Origin: Jacaranda mimosifolia
Lineage: Eukaryota; Streptophyta; Magnoliopsida; Lamiales; Bignoniaceae
DNA: 64,000 nucleotides
Direction: 5' to 3'
Assembly (NCBI GenBank): GCA_018894105.1
Contig: CM032118.1
Span: 29,244,690-29,308,689, forward strand
The position numbers were made by a program, and so were the translations under genes. Below the pieces are notes generated by a model. That model worked only from the letters and a program-made list of their open reading frames with translations, searched no databases and was not told the origin of the DNA. How positions within the stretch are numbered: position 1 is the stretch's first letter; each line of letters starts with the position of its first letter. Of this stretch, positions 35,981-48,727 are shown one piece after another.

Positions 35981-35982
35981 TA

Positions 35983-37149
35983 GGTGGCAAATTGGGTGGG
36001 TCGGGTGGAATTGAAGTAGGGGTATACTATTAATTTTCTCAATCCAAACCCAACTCAATTCAACTTGATGACAACCTGAAAGTGCTCAATTCTAACCCAA
36101 CCTGATTCATATCAGGTCAAGTTTGGGTCGACCTGATTTTTAAAATAATTATTTTGAATTTTTGTTTTAATTTTTAGAAATTTTTAGGTATTTTTTTTTA
36201 ATTTTATCTATTTTTAATTATTAATAAATTAGAATAGGAGGAAGGAGTTCTCATTATAACTTTACAAATGAAACTTTCCCAATTAATAATTTTAATTGAA
36301 CCACATAATATATTAATTTTTAGAACTTTTTCCCTTTGTTTTCTAGTATCTATCGGCATCATAAAAATATTAAAATCACAAAGTGTCGTGTTTTTAAAAA
36401 TATCATACTTTTCCAAGCTTTACTCACCTACTCTCTCTAATTTTTGGATCTTTTGTGTCGATTAAATAGTCTCTTTTAACTTTTTAAAATTAATGTCATT
36501 ATTTTTTAATTTTATATTGATTCAATTAAGCAATACATATATCAATAAAAATATATCATCGAGCAAATAAGTAAATAAATATTTTAAATTACACACATAA
36601 TTTATTATAAAAACTTGCTTAAGTCTTTTGAATTTTTTATAACCTCTCAATAGAAAAAATTCTTATCTATTTATATATGCAAAATCTTGCGCTGTGTAAG
36701 ACCTAGTAGTTAAATCAGTGTTTTGTTAACTCTTTGCAGTACAATTTTCATATTCACTTGGATAAAAATAACCACTAGAAGTAATTTAAAATTATAACAA
36801 TCCATCATGTATGGTTGTGAAAATAAATAAGACCGAAAAATGCCGAAGTAGTAATTTTGAGATTGCTAAAGTTCAAAATTTTCAAGTTTTATTTTGTTAT
36901 TTTTTATTTTTACTCCTAAAAAATTTAAATTTTATTTGTTTAATTTGGATTGGGTTGAGTTGGTTCAGGTGGGTTCGAGTTGTCGTGTGACCCATAATCA
37001 AATTTTGGGTTGTTAACCTAAAATTCAAATTTTGGGTTCTTATTCATGTTGACCTTATTGGACCCAAACCCAAAATGAGTCAACCCAAACCTAATCTTTT
37101 CAAGTCGAACTCGTATTGAATTATTGTGTTGTGTTGAAAATTGCCACCC
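35983..37149. mobile_element. Non-autonomous inverted-repeat DNA element (hAT-like, tentative)
   Basis: The left end GGTGGCAAATTGGGTGGGTC and right end (reverse complement GGGTGGCAATTTTCAACAC) face each other, and the subterminal 150-200 bp on both sides are rich in GGGT/ACCC repeats in opposite orientation, with an AT-rich centre. This layout is common for non-autonomous plant DNA transposons. I could not find a clear 8-bp target duplication, so the superfamily is uncertain. Confidence 0.45.
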
Positions 37150-37800
37150 ACACATATATATATAAATAGGGTTTAGGGGTTAATGGCTCTTGGAAATGGA
37201 GTTTGATTAACAAGTTTGATTAGGTTCTTTGCTTCGAAATACAATACGTAAAGTTAGAGTTCTTAATTTTTTGTGCAAATAACTTTCCATGTTCTATTTA
37301 ACTTTAGGAGTTGGTATCTATAGTGAATAATACTTTAATAGGCCGCAACCCACCAGGTTTACATGCCATTCTTGGTGGATTTTGTTAATTGGGCTCTTTG
37401 TCATTTTATTTTACTTATTAATTAATTAATTAAACTTCTTTAGTTTATTTTTATTTTTATTTTTACTCTCAAGAACTTAATTTACCATACCAAGGGTGTT
37501 TTGAGTGTTTTATTAGGATATTTGGATAGAAAATTATATGTTTAAGAGGTAAAATTGAGGAATATGTCATCATATTTGGTATTATTCTGAAAGTTGAAAA
37601 TATTTCCAAAAAATATAACCAGACAATGCCCAAGGCATTGTTTAGTTATGTTTTGAGGTGTTGTGCTTCGTAAATTTTGGAAAAATGAATTTTGGGAGTT
37701 GATTTGTGGACAGTAACTGTGGGCTAGAAGTTTGATGGATGTATGTGTTCGATCAATAAGATTACAATGGAAATTTTAGTTGGGAGAGAATATTTTCAAA
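37150..37800. other. AT-rich spacer
   Basis: No gene or clear repeat seen. Confidence 0.5.
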
Positions 37801-38620
37801 GATGAAAATCTGATATCTCATTATTGTAGAAAGGTTCAATATATGTACATAGAGAGAGGCGGGGAAACCTAACAAACTAGAAACTTAACTAACTTCCACC
37901 TACCAATTAGTTTGGGCAACTAATACAACTGGAGAGTGGATAACTGACTAAAAATATGAATTAACTATACAACTTTATAAATACATGGAGTGATGCATGC
38001 AGAAGTGATACTTGTGCATCCTCGCTAAAGTTGGAGCTTGGTGAATGTCATATAGGTCCACCTTGGATACGATCTTCTGGAAAGATGTAGTAGATAGAGC
38101 CTTGTAAAAGATGTCTAGAAGTTGGAGATTAGAGGGCACAAATTGAGATAAGTGAAACCATTTTTGTGCTGATCTCTGATGAGGTGGCAATCTATATCAA
38201 GGTGTTTGCTTCTTTCATGGAAGATGAGGTTCTCAGTTATGTGAATAGCTGCTTTGTTGTCACATAGCAGTGGAATATAGAGAGGGATAGAGGTGTGAAA
38301 ATCCTAGAGAAGATAAGAGATCTATTGAAGCTCATAAGCAATAAACCTATGCTTCTGTACTTAGCTTCTGCAGAGGAGCGAGAGACTATTGTTTGTTTCT
38401 TGGTTTTCCAAGATATCAAAGAGTTACCTTTGACGATAATGTGCTTGGTGATGGATCTTCAAGTAGTGGTGCAAGCTGCCCGGTCTGTGTTATAGTATGC
38501 TGTTAACTGAATAGTGTTGTTGGCCGCAAAGTATAAACATTTGGAGAGGCATCCTTTGAGATGTCAACCACTCTTCTATTCTGAGAGTTAGTCGTAGAAT
38601 GAAAATAAGGCTAGCTTAGC
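37740..38620 (-). pseudogene. Ale-type Copia fragment: RNase H end and putative 3' LTR start
   Basis: The minus strand encodes SWKTKKQTIVSRSSAEAKYRSI near 38,350-38,420 and a tail with KHLDIDCHLIRDQ around 38,150-38,215, the C-terminus of Copia pol. Downstream (37,800-37,960) the sequence looks like a short Copia LTR (GTACATATATTGAACCTTTCT.CAATAATGAGATATC). Frames are broken. It sits next to an oppositely oriented RT fragment from 38,640. Confidence 0.7.
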
Positions 38621-38639
38621 TTAGTGACTATGTTTCCAA

Positions 38640-39223
38640 TGCCTCCCAACCCTATTCGAATAAGTCTATTTCAGTGACACCTCTTAGTATAAGTGTCAAT
38701 CTCAACTGTGTAGAATCCTTATTCATCCTACCCACTTATCCTTACACAAATACCCTCTCTGCTATATATATATGAATTTTCTAGCAAATGAATTAAAGAA
38801 CATTTATCCTATAAACAAGCATGAACTGAAACTGAGTGGTAAGAGACATGCAAGAAGAAATAGCAGCTCTTGAATCAAATAAGATATAGTAGTTGATTGA
38901 TTTTCCTGAAGGAAAAAGGGCTATAGGGTCAAGATGGGTGTATAGAGTGAAGTATAAGCTTGATGGAACTGTTGAGAGATACAAGGCAAGGCTGGGGCTA
39001 AGGGATACAACCAGGTTGTTGGAATTAACTAAGTTGATAGTTTTTCACTAGTTGCAAAGCTGGTGACAGTAGGCTCTTTCTGGCATTAGCAACTACAAAC
39101 TCATAGGAAATACACCAACTTGATGTAAACAATGCTTTTCTTCATGGTTTTATCCAAGAAGAAGTCTACATGGATACAACAAGGCTAGGCTTGGTCAAGT
39201 ATGTAAATAGCTGAGGTCCATTT
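38640..39223 (+). pseudogene. Ale-type Copia RT, 5' part (interrupted)
   Basis: Reads EEIAALESNKI, LIDFPEGKRAIGSRWVYRVK, GTVERYKARL, HQLDVNNAFLHGFIQEEVYM, then QVCK.LRS where the Angela array begins. The continuation is at 50,956. Stops and frameshifts are present. Confidence 0.8.
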
Positions 39224-40733
39224 TATTGGAATAGTGTTACACAACCAATTAGATTGTCATGTAAACTATTTCACTTGTAATACAATCTTGATTGAATGAT
39301 ATTCATTAGAAATGGCAATATTCATCTTATGCTTATTTTACTTCACTAGCATTTGGTTGAAGCCCTTAGATCACACAAAACTATGGGACTTGGTCACACA
39401 CTGAGTGGTGATCATGAAACAAGTCTTATACATTTGTGATCTTAAAATATTTCAACTCGTAGAATCTTATGAGACACAGTGTCTAAGATTCAGACATACT
39501 TGTATTAACGATGCACAAATTCAAGGGGTTGGATATTGCTCCATTTCATGAGCAATCCATGTTAGATATGGGTGCATGTTAGTGGGTCCTTGTTAGAGGA
39601 CAAGTTCACTGAAGACTCATTCGGAGAATCTGCTAGATAGTTGCAGTGGCAAATCGGTAGTGGCAAGTTCTTCAACTTACGCTAGTGTATATAATTAGTC
39701 CTTTGACTTGAGGATCCATGGTAACCTTGTGTCTAGGTCCTCATGCTTCGACTCTTCCTTGGCCACTCTGTGGGTCATTCAGGTAGAGCTTGGATATGAG
39801 CTACTTAGATATGGAGGTTTGTGAGATCTAATATGGGATCCATCTCCTCATCGTTGTTCAGGGTGAGTGCATCTCCTATGTATTTTATAATGATCGATTC
39901 TACGAAATCCTTGCACAAGGAAGTATGACAATTTGGAAAATGAGTTTTATAAAGATGAGGTCATAAAGGAAAATTGAACATTGGAATAGAAACATAGTTA
40001 TCGAGGCTATTAGGAAGCCGACAAATATCTTACCCTAGGTCTCTTTCGTGAGATAAGAGATGGAAGGAGCGTATTTGCATGGCAAACATACAGCTAGAAT
40101 GGTTTTCCGAGAGCATATTCATTTTGGCCAATTAATTGGGCTCCATGGGCTTGAGGTTAGGCATCGACCACGAAAATTAGGCACTCTTCAATTAATAGAG
40201 ATTAATTGAATTTAGTTTTTAGTTTAAAAGAGTTTAAACTAATGTGAATGTTTCGATATTCTAAATATCACAAGAGTTGTGAGCCCATGTCCAATGAATA
40301 TTAGAACCTAATAGGTCACACACAAAAGCTAATAGGAAATCCTATTTGATGAAGGGAATTTTCTAAGAGTTAGAAAATTCCACTTGACCGATTTTATGGA
40401 GGAAAATGGTTGGCTAAATTTTTGGGTCATTTTGGCTCAATCAATTTAATTTTTAACTTGATCTAAATAATTTAAGGAGTTAAACTAGACCAATAAATTA
40501 AGAAGTTAATTTAATTGGTGCCATATGACTATCAATTGGTCAAATTAACTTAAAGAATTAAGTTGACACCTTATAGCTTAAAAAGTTAAGTTAATTGACT
40601 TAAAAAGTTAAGTCATGACCAATTAATTAAATTAATGGGGTAATTTAATTAAAATGAGGAATTAATTTTGGATGAAAAATCCAAATGAAAGAGTTCATTT
40701 GGGGTGCATTTAGAATTTATTTGGATGACATTT
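39224..40733 (+). repeat. Angela LTR 1, 3'-truncated
   Basis: Starts TATTGGAATAG (canonical TGTTGGAATAG with the second base changed) and follows the other LTRs for 1.5 kb, then stops within GACATTTCA and is joined to pol sequence. The TATA/palindrome region is lost. Confidence 0.85.
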
Positions 40734-40751
40734 CAGCTATCTACCAGTTCA

Positions 40752-43336
40752 TACTTGATTCTCAACCTTCATTAATGCACATTTAATCAAGTAAGAGAAA
40801 ATTAGATAACCAAGAAGATGCCATCCTATGGCATGCAAGACTTGGACATATCTCTAAAAATAGGATGAACAAGCTAGAAGCTCTCAAAGCACTAAATTTT
40901 AGTGGTATTGAGGATCTTCCTACTTGTAAATCTTGTTTGAAGGGAAAAATGACCAAGACTTCTTTTTTAGGACAAACGGAGCGAACCACAAGTCCTTTGG
41001 ATTTGATCCATATGGATGTTTGTGGTCCACTAAAAGTTAGTGCGAGAGGAGACTGTTCTTACTTCATCACCTTCATTGATGATTAGAGTTAGTTCGGACA
41101 TGTGTATCTTATGAAGTATAAGTCTGAAGCTTTTGAAAAGTTCAAAGAGTGTAGGAATGAAGTAGAAAAGCAAAAGGAACTAAGTATTAAAGCTCTTTGA
41201 TCAGATCGATGGGAAATATACTTAAGTACCAAATTCTTGGGTTATCTAAAGGAGAATGAGATTTTCTCTTAATAGACTCCACTCGACACACCCCAACACA
41301 ATGAAGTAGCTGAGAGGAGATATGCTTTATATCCTTTTGGGGATACATCTTAGAAAGGGCGGCGAGGCTACTAAATGTAGTTCCTTCAAAGTCGGTGCCT
41401 AAAACACCACATGAGATGTGGTATCGCAAAGCACCCTCTTACCATTATCTTAAGGATTGGGGGTTTCTTGCTTACGTCAAGCGGCTAGTGGGAGGCAAGT
41501 TGGATAGTATATCAACCTTGTGCATGTTTTGGAATACCCAAGAGTATCTCTGGGTTATTACTTTTATAATCCCTCGGAACAAAAGGTGTTTGTTTCGAGG
41601 AACGCCCACTTTTTGGAAAAAGAAATTTCTATTAGATAGAAATGGTGTTGTTGTTGAACTTGATGAAGTTCAAGATGATCACCAAATTCCACAAGCGGGA
41701 GAAAAAAAGTGAGCAACAAGAGCCTTACACACAACCTTTTAGAAGGTCAAGTTGAATCAAGAAGCAACTTGAAAGGTTTGGATTCCTTCATAAGATAAGC
41801 CAATCGGATAGTGATGCAAAGACCTATGGGGAAGCTATGTTGGAAATATACTCGAGACATTAGCTTGAAGCCATAAAATTCAAAATGAACGCCATGTTCT
41901 CTAACAAAGTATGGACTTTGGTAGATCCACCAGGTGGAATAGTTTCCATTGGTTGCAAGTGGATCTATAAGCAAAAGCTAGAAGTCAATGAAGAGGAAAT
42001 AACCTTTAAGGCATGACTAATGACAAAAGGTTACACTCAAAAACTCGATATCGATTTCAAGGAAACCTTTTCACTGATTGCAATGCCTAAGTCTATTCGT
42101 ATTTAACATGCCATCGTCGCATATTATGACTGAGATATAGCAAATGGACGTGAAAATCGCTTTTGTCAATGGAAACATTGAAGAAGAAATTTATATAGGG
42201 CAACCACAAGGTTTTACATCCAAAGGGAGTGAGCAAAAGGTTTGCAAACTTTAGAGATCTATTTACGGACTCAAATAGGCATCTCGAAGTTAGAATATAC
42301 ATTTTGATAAGACAGTCAAATCCTTTGGCTTTGTCAAAAATGTGTATGAACCTTGTGTGTACAAGAAGGCTAGTGGAAGTAGTATACAATTTATTGTGCT
42401 ATATATTGATGACAGTTTTTTCATTGGGAATGAGAGAGAAATGTTAAAGTGTACTAAAACATGGTTATCTACTCAATTCTCCATGAAGGATTTTGGAGAA
42501 GCATCCTACATATTAGGAATATGTATCTATAAAGATAGATCGAGAAGGATGCTGGGGCTTTCCCAAACCTCGTACATTGACAAAATACTAAACATGTTTA
42601 GTATGGAAGAATCCAAGGGGAATTCTTCCCTATGGGACATGTCATTTGTCTCTCCAAGTCTATGACCCCTACGACTGATGATGAGAGACATAGAATGTCC
42701 CATATACCTTATGCATACGCTATTGTAAGAATAATGTATGACATTCAATGTACAAGACCGGATGTGGCACACACTCTAAGCGTTATGAGTCGTTTCCAAT
42801 CCAACCTCATGAATGTCACTGGATGGCTGTTAAAACAATCTTAAATACTTGAGAAAGACTAAGGAATTATTTTTGTATACGACAATGAAGAATTGAAACT
42901 TGAAGGGTTTTTGGATTTTAGTTTCCAATCTGATGTAGATGACCTAAAATCCACTTCTGGATTTATATTTTGCCTCAATAGTGACGCGGTGAGTTGGAAG
43001 AGTTCCAAACAAGACATCACGACCAATTCAACCATAGAAACATAATATATTATGCCTTCGAAATCTGCAAATGAAAGTTGTCTTCTGTGATAATAACATG
43101 GCGGTAGCGCAAGCTAAAGAGCTAAGATCTCATCAATGATCCAAGCATATTTTGAGGTGATATCATTTGAATTGGGAGATCATTGATAGAGGAAACATCT
43201 GAGTAGAGAGAGTTGCTTCGGAAGAGAATATAGCAGATCCACTGACTAAACCCCTTTCGTAAAAGGTCTTTGAAGGAAATCTTGAGAAAATGGGTCTTAA
43301 AACTATGGAGTATTGGCTTTGGAGCAAGTAGGAGAT
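40752..43336 (+). pseudogene. Angela pol remnant A (GAG-pre-integrase to RNase H)
   Basis: Reads WHARLGHISKNRMNKLEALK and LPTCKSCLKGKMTK (HHCC region), SPLDLIHMDVCGPLKVSARG and YFITFIDD (integrase core), VSIGCKWIYKQK, and the RT box FIVLYIDDSFFIGNE (YIDD at 42,402-42,413), followed by SMKDFGEASYILGICIYKDRSRR. RNase H ends with ENIADPLTKPLS near 43,225-43,255. A purine-rich PPT (GGAGCAAGTAGGAGAT) precedes LTR 2. Many stops and shifts; gag and protease are deleted. Confidence 0.85.
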
Positions 43337-45517
43337 TGTTGGAATAGTATCCCGCAAACCAATTAGATTGGCATATAAACTATTTCACTTGTGACACAAT
43401 CTTGATTGAATGATATTTCTTAAATGGCCATCTTTATCTTATGTCATATTTACTTTACTGGCATTTGGTTGAAGCCCTTAGATCATACAAAATTATGGGA
43501 CTTAGTCACGCACTAGGTGGTGATATGAAATAATTCTTATACGGTTATGATCTTAAATCTTCCAAGTCGTAGGAGCTTATGAGATAAGGCATCTAAGATC
43601 CAAATAGACTTGCACTAACGATGCATAAATCCAAGGGTTGGATATTGCTCCATTTCATGAGCAACCATATGAGATTTGGGTGTATGTTAGTGGGTGCTTG
43701 TAAGGGAACAAGTTCACTGAAAGCTTGCCTGGAGAATCAACTAGATTTCTAAAGAGGCAAGTTGGTAGTGACAAGTTATTCACCTTACGCTGGTGCATAT
43801 AATTAGTCCTTTGACCTGAGGATCTATGGAAACTTTGTGTTTAGGTCCTCATGCTTTGACTCTTCCTTGGCCACGTAGTGGGTTATTCCGGTGGAGATTG
43901 GTCATGAGCTACTTTAACATGGAGGTTTGTAAGATCCAAGATGGGATCCGACTTCTCGTCATTGTGTAGGGTGAGTATATCTCTTATATATTCTATAACG
44001 ATCAATTCCAAGCAATCCTTGAGCAAGGTAGTTTGACAATTTAAAAAAGGAGTTTTCCAAAGATGAGGTCATAAAAGGGAATCGAAATAGAATCGAAACT
44101 ATTAAGGAGCTAACAAATGTCTTGCCCTAGGCCCCTTTCATGAGATAGGAGGTGGAAGGACCGTATTTTCATGGTACGCGTAAAGCTAGAATGGTTCTCC
44201 AAAAGCATTTATTTTGATCAATTAGTTCGGCTCTATGGGTTTGAGGTTGGACATCGACCATGGAGATTGTGTACTCTTCAATTGATGGAGATTAATTGAA
44301 TTGAGTCGTTAGTTTAAAGGAGTTTAAACTGATGTGAATATTTGATATTCTATAAGTCACAAAGAGTTGTGAGCCCATGTTCAATGAATGGTAGAATCTA
44401 GTGGGTCACACATAAAAGCCAATTACAAATCCTACTAGATGAAGGGAAATTTTCTAAGAGTTAGAGAAATTCCTTCATAATTGATTGTTGGAGGTAGACG
44501 GTTGTAGTTGTTTTTTGCTTGATCAATTTAATTGTTAAATTGATCTAATTAATTTAAGGAGTTAAATTAAGACCAATTAATTAAGGAGTTAATTATTTGG
44601 TGCCACATGACTCTCAATTGGTCAAGTTAACTTAAGGAGTTAAGTTAACAATGACTTGGTTAAAGAGTTGAGCAAATTGACTTAAGAGTTAAGTTAAAGG
44701 TTAATTAACTAAGTTAAAGTCTTTAATTTAATTAAAATGAAGAATTAATTTTGGAGGAAAAATTCAAATGAAATGTTCATTTGGTGTGGCATTAGAATTT
44801 ATTTGGATGACATTTCATGATGTGAAATGAAGATTCCAAATGAAATTAAATGCACATAGAATTCACATGCCACTTGCTTGCCAACTTCTTCCCTCTATAT
44901 ATAGATATAGAGAATGGAAGGGGCAGCCACATATGAATTGCAAGCTAAGAATTAGATTATCTCATTTTCCCTTCAATTTCCTAAGTGTTGCCTCATGTGT
45001 TGAAGCTTCACTTTTTCTCATCTCCTACCTCCAAATCAAGCCTTCATCCTTGTATTTCTTCTCTTTGTTCTCCAACTAACATTGAGAAGAAAAAAATTGT
45101 GCATTGGTGTGTGGATCTTATCGTTAGAGGCAAGACAATAGATTGCTAGTCTTTAGAGATCCTTTGTTTCTGGCAGTTGCTTGGAGGCTATTCTGGAGAG
45201 CCTTTTTGTTTTCTATTCCAGCTAAATTTTGGATTGCAGATCCATCAAGGTATTGGTGAGTTCCAATAAAAAATTTTAGCCGGAGGAAAAATCATTTGTT
45301 GGGCAAAAGTTGCTCCGAATCCGTTATGCTGTCTGGGAGACAATTTTCAAGGAGTTGAGATCTTCTCCCAAGGTTTTTTGATTTTGTGAAAATCAAGGTA
45401 ATCCTCTTACCAAATCTGAATCTATGGCATGTTTAGATCCTTGTCTTCATATATAGCCTTATTATTTTAGTGTTTTTATGCTTTGATAATTAGATCCTAG
45501 TGTTACATGTGATTTCA
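43337..45517 (+). repeat. Angela LTR 2 (2.18 kb)
   Basis: Starts TGTTGGAATAG after the PPT, and ends about GTGATTTCA. A TATA tract (CTATATATAGATATAG) lies near 44,893-44,909. The GGTGTGATGC palindrome found in other copies is missing here. The sequence passes straight into gag without PBS or leader. Confidence 0.85.
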
Positions 45518-48500
45518 ACTAATGAGGCACGTGAATCATTCACCAAGTTTGTGGATGATGATCTAAAGACAAGATGTCTCATGATGGTTTCTATGTCTAA
45601 TGAGCTCCAAAAGTTTCACGAGCACATGAAAACTGCTCACGAGATCCATTTGCACTTACAAGAGTTGTATGGCAAGCAAACTAAACATCAAAGGTTTTCA
45701 TTATCTAAGGAGCTCTTTAAGATAAGAATGAATAAGGGCTTGAGTGTCAAGACCATAGGCTAAAGATAATCGGTCCCATCGAGAAACTCGATCAATTGGA
45801 TGTTGTCATGGACAATGAGCTCTATGTGGATTTGATCCTTCAATTATTGCCTAGTTCCTTTGACCAATTTGTTGTAAACTTCAACATGACAAAGTAAGAA
45901 GTAACGATCAATGAATTCATCAATATGTTGGTAACTGCTAAGGCGACTATGAAGAAAGACAAGCCTTTTATGCTTGCTTCCTCTTCCAAGTCTAAGGATC
46001 CTAGGGGTGAATCAAGAAAAAGAAAGAGGCCAAAGCCGATGCTACTTGTTTATATTGTGGCGAGAAAGGTTATTGGAAAAAGAATTGCAAGGAATACCTT
46101 GGCACCCTTGGGAAGGTTATGTACTTTATTGAAGTGCATTCAACGACAAATTCTTCCTCGTGGGTATTTGATACCTATGTGGTTCTCACCATTATAATTC
46201 GTTACAGAGGATGAAAAGAAGAATGAGTCTAAATAATGGGGATATGATCTTTCATCTAGGCCATGAAGCAAAAGTTGCAGCCAAAATCGAAGGCGTAATG
46301 AAGTTAGACTTAAGGAACTCCTTTTTTGTATTAGATCCTTGCTTTTATGTAACAAATCTTGTTAAGAATATTATTTCTATTCCCATTTTGGATGATGATG
46401 GATATGATTTTTCTATATCTAATGGGTGTTGAAAGCATTAAAGAATGGTTCTTTAATTTCTCAAGGTACAATAAACAATAGATCGTACATTTTGGATTCT
46501 CAACCTTTATTGATGCACATTCAATCAAGTAAAAGAAAATTAGATAACCAAGAAGGTGTCATATTATGGCATGTAAGACTTGGACATATCTCTAAAATAG
46601 GATGAACAAGTTAGATGCTCTCAAAATACTAAATGTTAGTGGCATTGCGAATCTTCCCACTTGTGAGTTTTGTTTAAAGGAAAAAATGACCAAGGCTTCT
46701 TTTGTGGAACAATTAGAGCGAATCACAAGTCCTTTGGATTTGATTTATATAAATGTTTGTGGCCCACTAAGAGTTAGTATGAGGGAGGCTATTCTTACTT
46801 CATCATCATTACCGATGATCATACTTGGTTCGAATATATGTATCTTATGAAGTACAAGTCCGAAACTTTTGAAAAGTTTAATGAGTATAGGAATGAAGTA
46901 GAAAAGTAAAAAGGACTAAGTATTAAAGCTTTTCGATCAAATCAAGGGAGAGAATACTTAAGTTCTGAATTCTTGGATTATCTAAAGAAGAATGAGATTC
47001 TGTCTCAATGGACTCCACCCAGCATACCCCAACACAATGGAGTAGCCGAAAGGAGAAATCATACTTTGTTGGATAAACAAATCCCACAAAGCGGTAGAAT
47101 AAGTGAACATTAAGAGCATAGCTCATAACATCTGAAAAGGTTGGACCGAAACAAGAAGCAACCTAAAAGGTTTGCATTCTTTCATGAGATAGGCCAATTG
47201 GATAGTGATCTGAAGACCTATGAGGAAGCTATGTTGGATATAGATTCGAGACATTGGCTAGACACCATGAAATCCAAAGTAGTCTACATGTACTCCAATA
47301 AAGTATAGACGTTGGTAGGTTTACCAAAGGGTGTAGTACCCGTTGGTTGCAAGTGGATTTATAAGCAAAATCTTGGTGTCAATAGAGAGGTTATAAGGCG
47401 TGACTAGTGGCAAAAGGTTACACTTAAAGATTTAATATTGATTTTGAGGAATCTTTTTCATCGATCGTAATGCTTAAGTCCATTAGGAATTTACTTGCCA
47501 TAGCCTCGATTATGACTATGAGATATGGCAAATGGATGTGAAATTGCTTTCCTCAATGGAAATATTGAAGAACAAATCTATATAGAGCAACCACAAAGTT
47601 TTACATCCAAAGGGAGTGAGTAAAAAATTTGCAAACTTGAGCGGTCTATTTATGAACTCAAACAGACGTCCTGAAGTTGGAACATATGTTTTCATAAGAC
47701 AATCAAATCATTTGGCTTTGTCAAAAATATGTATGAATCTTGTGTGTATAAGAAGGCTAGTGGGAGTAGTATATAGTTTATTATACTTTATGTCAATGAT
47801 ATTCTTATTATTGGGACTGAGAGAGCAATGTTAGAGTATACTAAAGCATGGTCATCTACTCGATTCTTCATAAAGGATTTAGGAGAAACATCATACGTAT
47901 TAGGAATACGTATCTATAGAGATAGATCGAGGAGAATGCTAGGGATTTTTCAAACACCGTACATTGACAAGATACTAAAGAGGTGTAGTATGGAAAAATT
48001 CAAGAAGGGACTTATCCCAATGGGACATGACGACGAGAGACATAGAATGTCCCACATACCTTATGTATGCCATTCAATGTACAAGGCCAGATGTAGCATA
48101 CGCTCTAAGTGTTATGAGCCACTTTCAATCCAATCCCAGTGAATATCACTAGATGGTCATTAAAACAATCCTTAAGTACTTGAGAAGGACTAAAGATTTA
48201 TTTTTGGTATATGACAATGAATTGAAACTCGATGGGTTTTTGGATTCTAGTTTCCAATCTGATGTAGATGACCTAAAATCCACTTTTGGATTTATATTTT
48301 GCCTTAATGGTGGAGCGGTGAGTTGGAAGAGTTCCAAATAAGACACCATGGCCGATTCAACCACAGAGGCAGAATATATTGCGGCTTCGAAAGCTTCAAA
48401 GGAAGGTGTTTGGATGAAAAACTTCATCCAAGAGTTGGATGTAATGCCTAACATTGTTGAGCCTGTAGTTGTCTTCTATGAAAACAATGGTGTGGTGGCG

Positions 48501-48727
48501 CAAGCCAAAGAGCCAAGATCTCATTAGCAATACAAGCACATTTTAGGACAATATCATTTGATTAGGGAGATCATTGATAAATGCGACATTCGAGTAGAAA
48601 AGGTAGCCTCAAAAGAGAATATAATAGATCCACTAACAAAACCCCTAACAAAAAATATATTTGAATGACATCTTGAGAAGAAGTGCCTTAAGACTATTGT
48701 GAATTGACTTTAGGGCAAGTGGGAGAT
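45518..48727 (+). pseudogene. Angela gag-pol remnant B
   Basis: Gag starts abruptly at EARESFTKFVDDDLKTRCL and MSNELQKFHEHMKTAHEI (45,520-45,760). The protease-adjacent region reads LVKNIISIPILDDDGYDFSI (46,350-46,430), integrase EYRNEVEK and TPPSIPQHNGVAERRN (46,880-47,070), RT KGVVPVGCKWIYKQN, and the RT active site as YVND (47,789-47,800) with one catalytic Asp changed to Asn. RNase H and TKP motifs end before the PPT at 48,712-48,727. Much of the central integrase-RT linker is deleted and frames are broken throughout. Confidence 0.82.

Noticed and set aside
36940..37150. Interstitial telomere-like repeat (GGGTT runs)
   Set aside because: No regular TTTAGGG units; the runs are subterminal parts of an inverted-repeat element.
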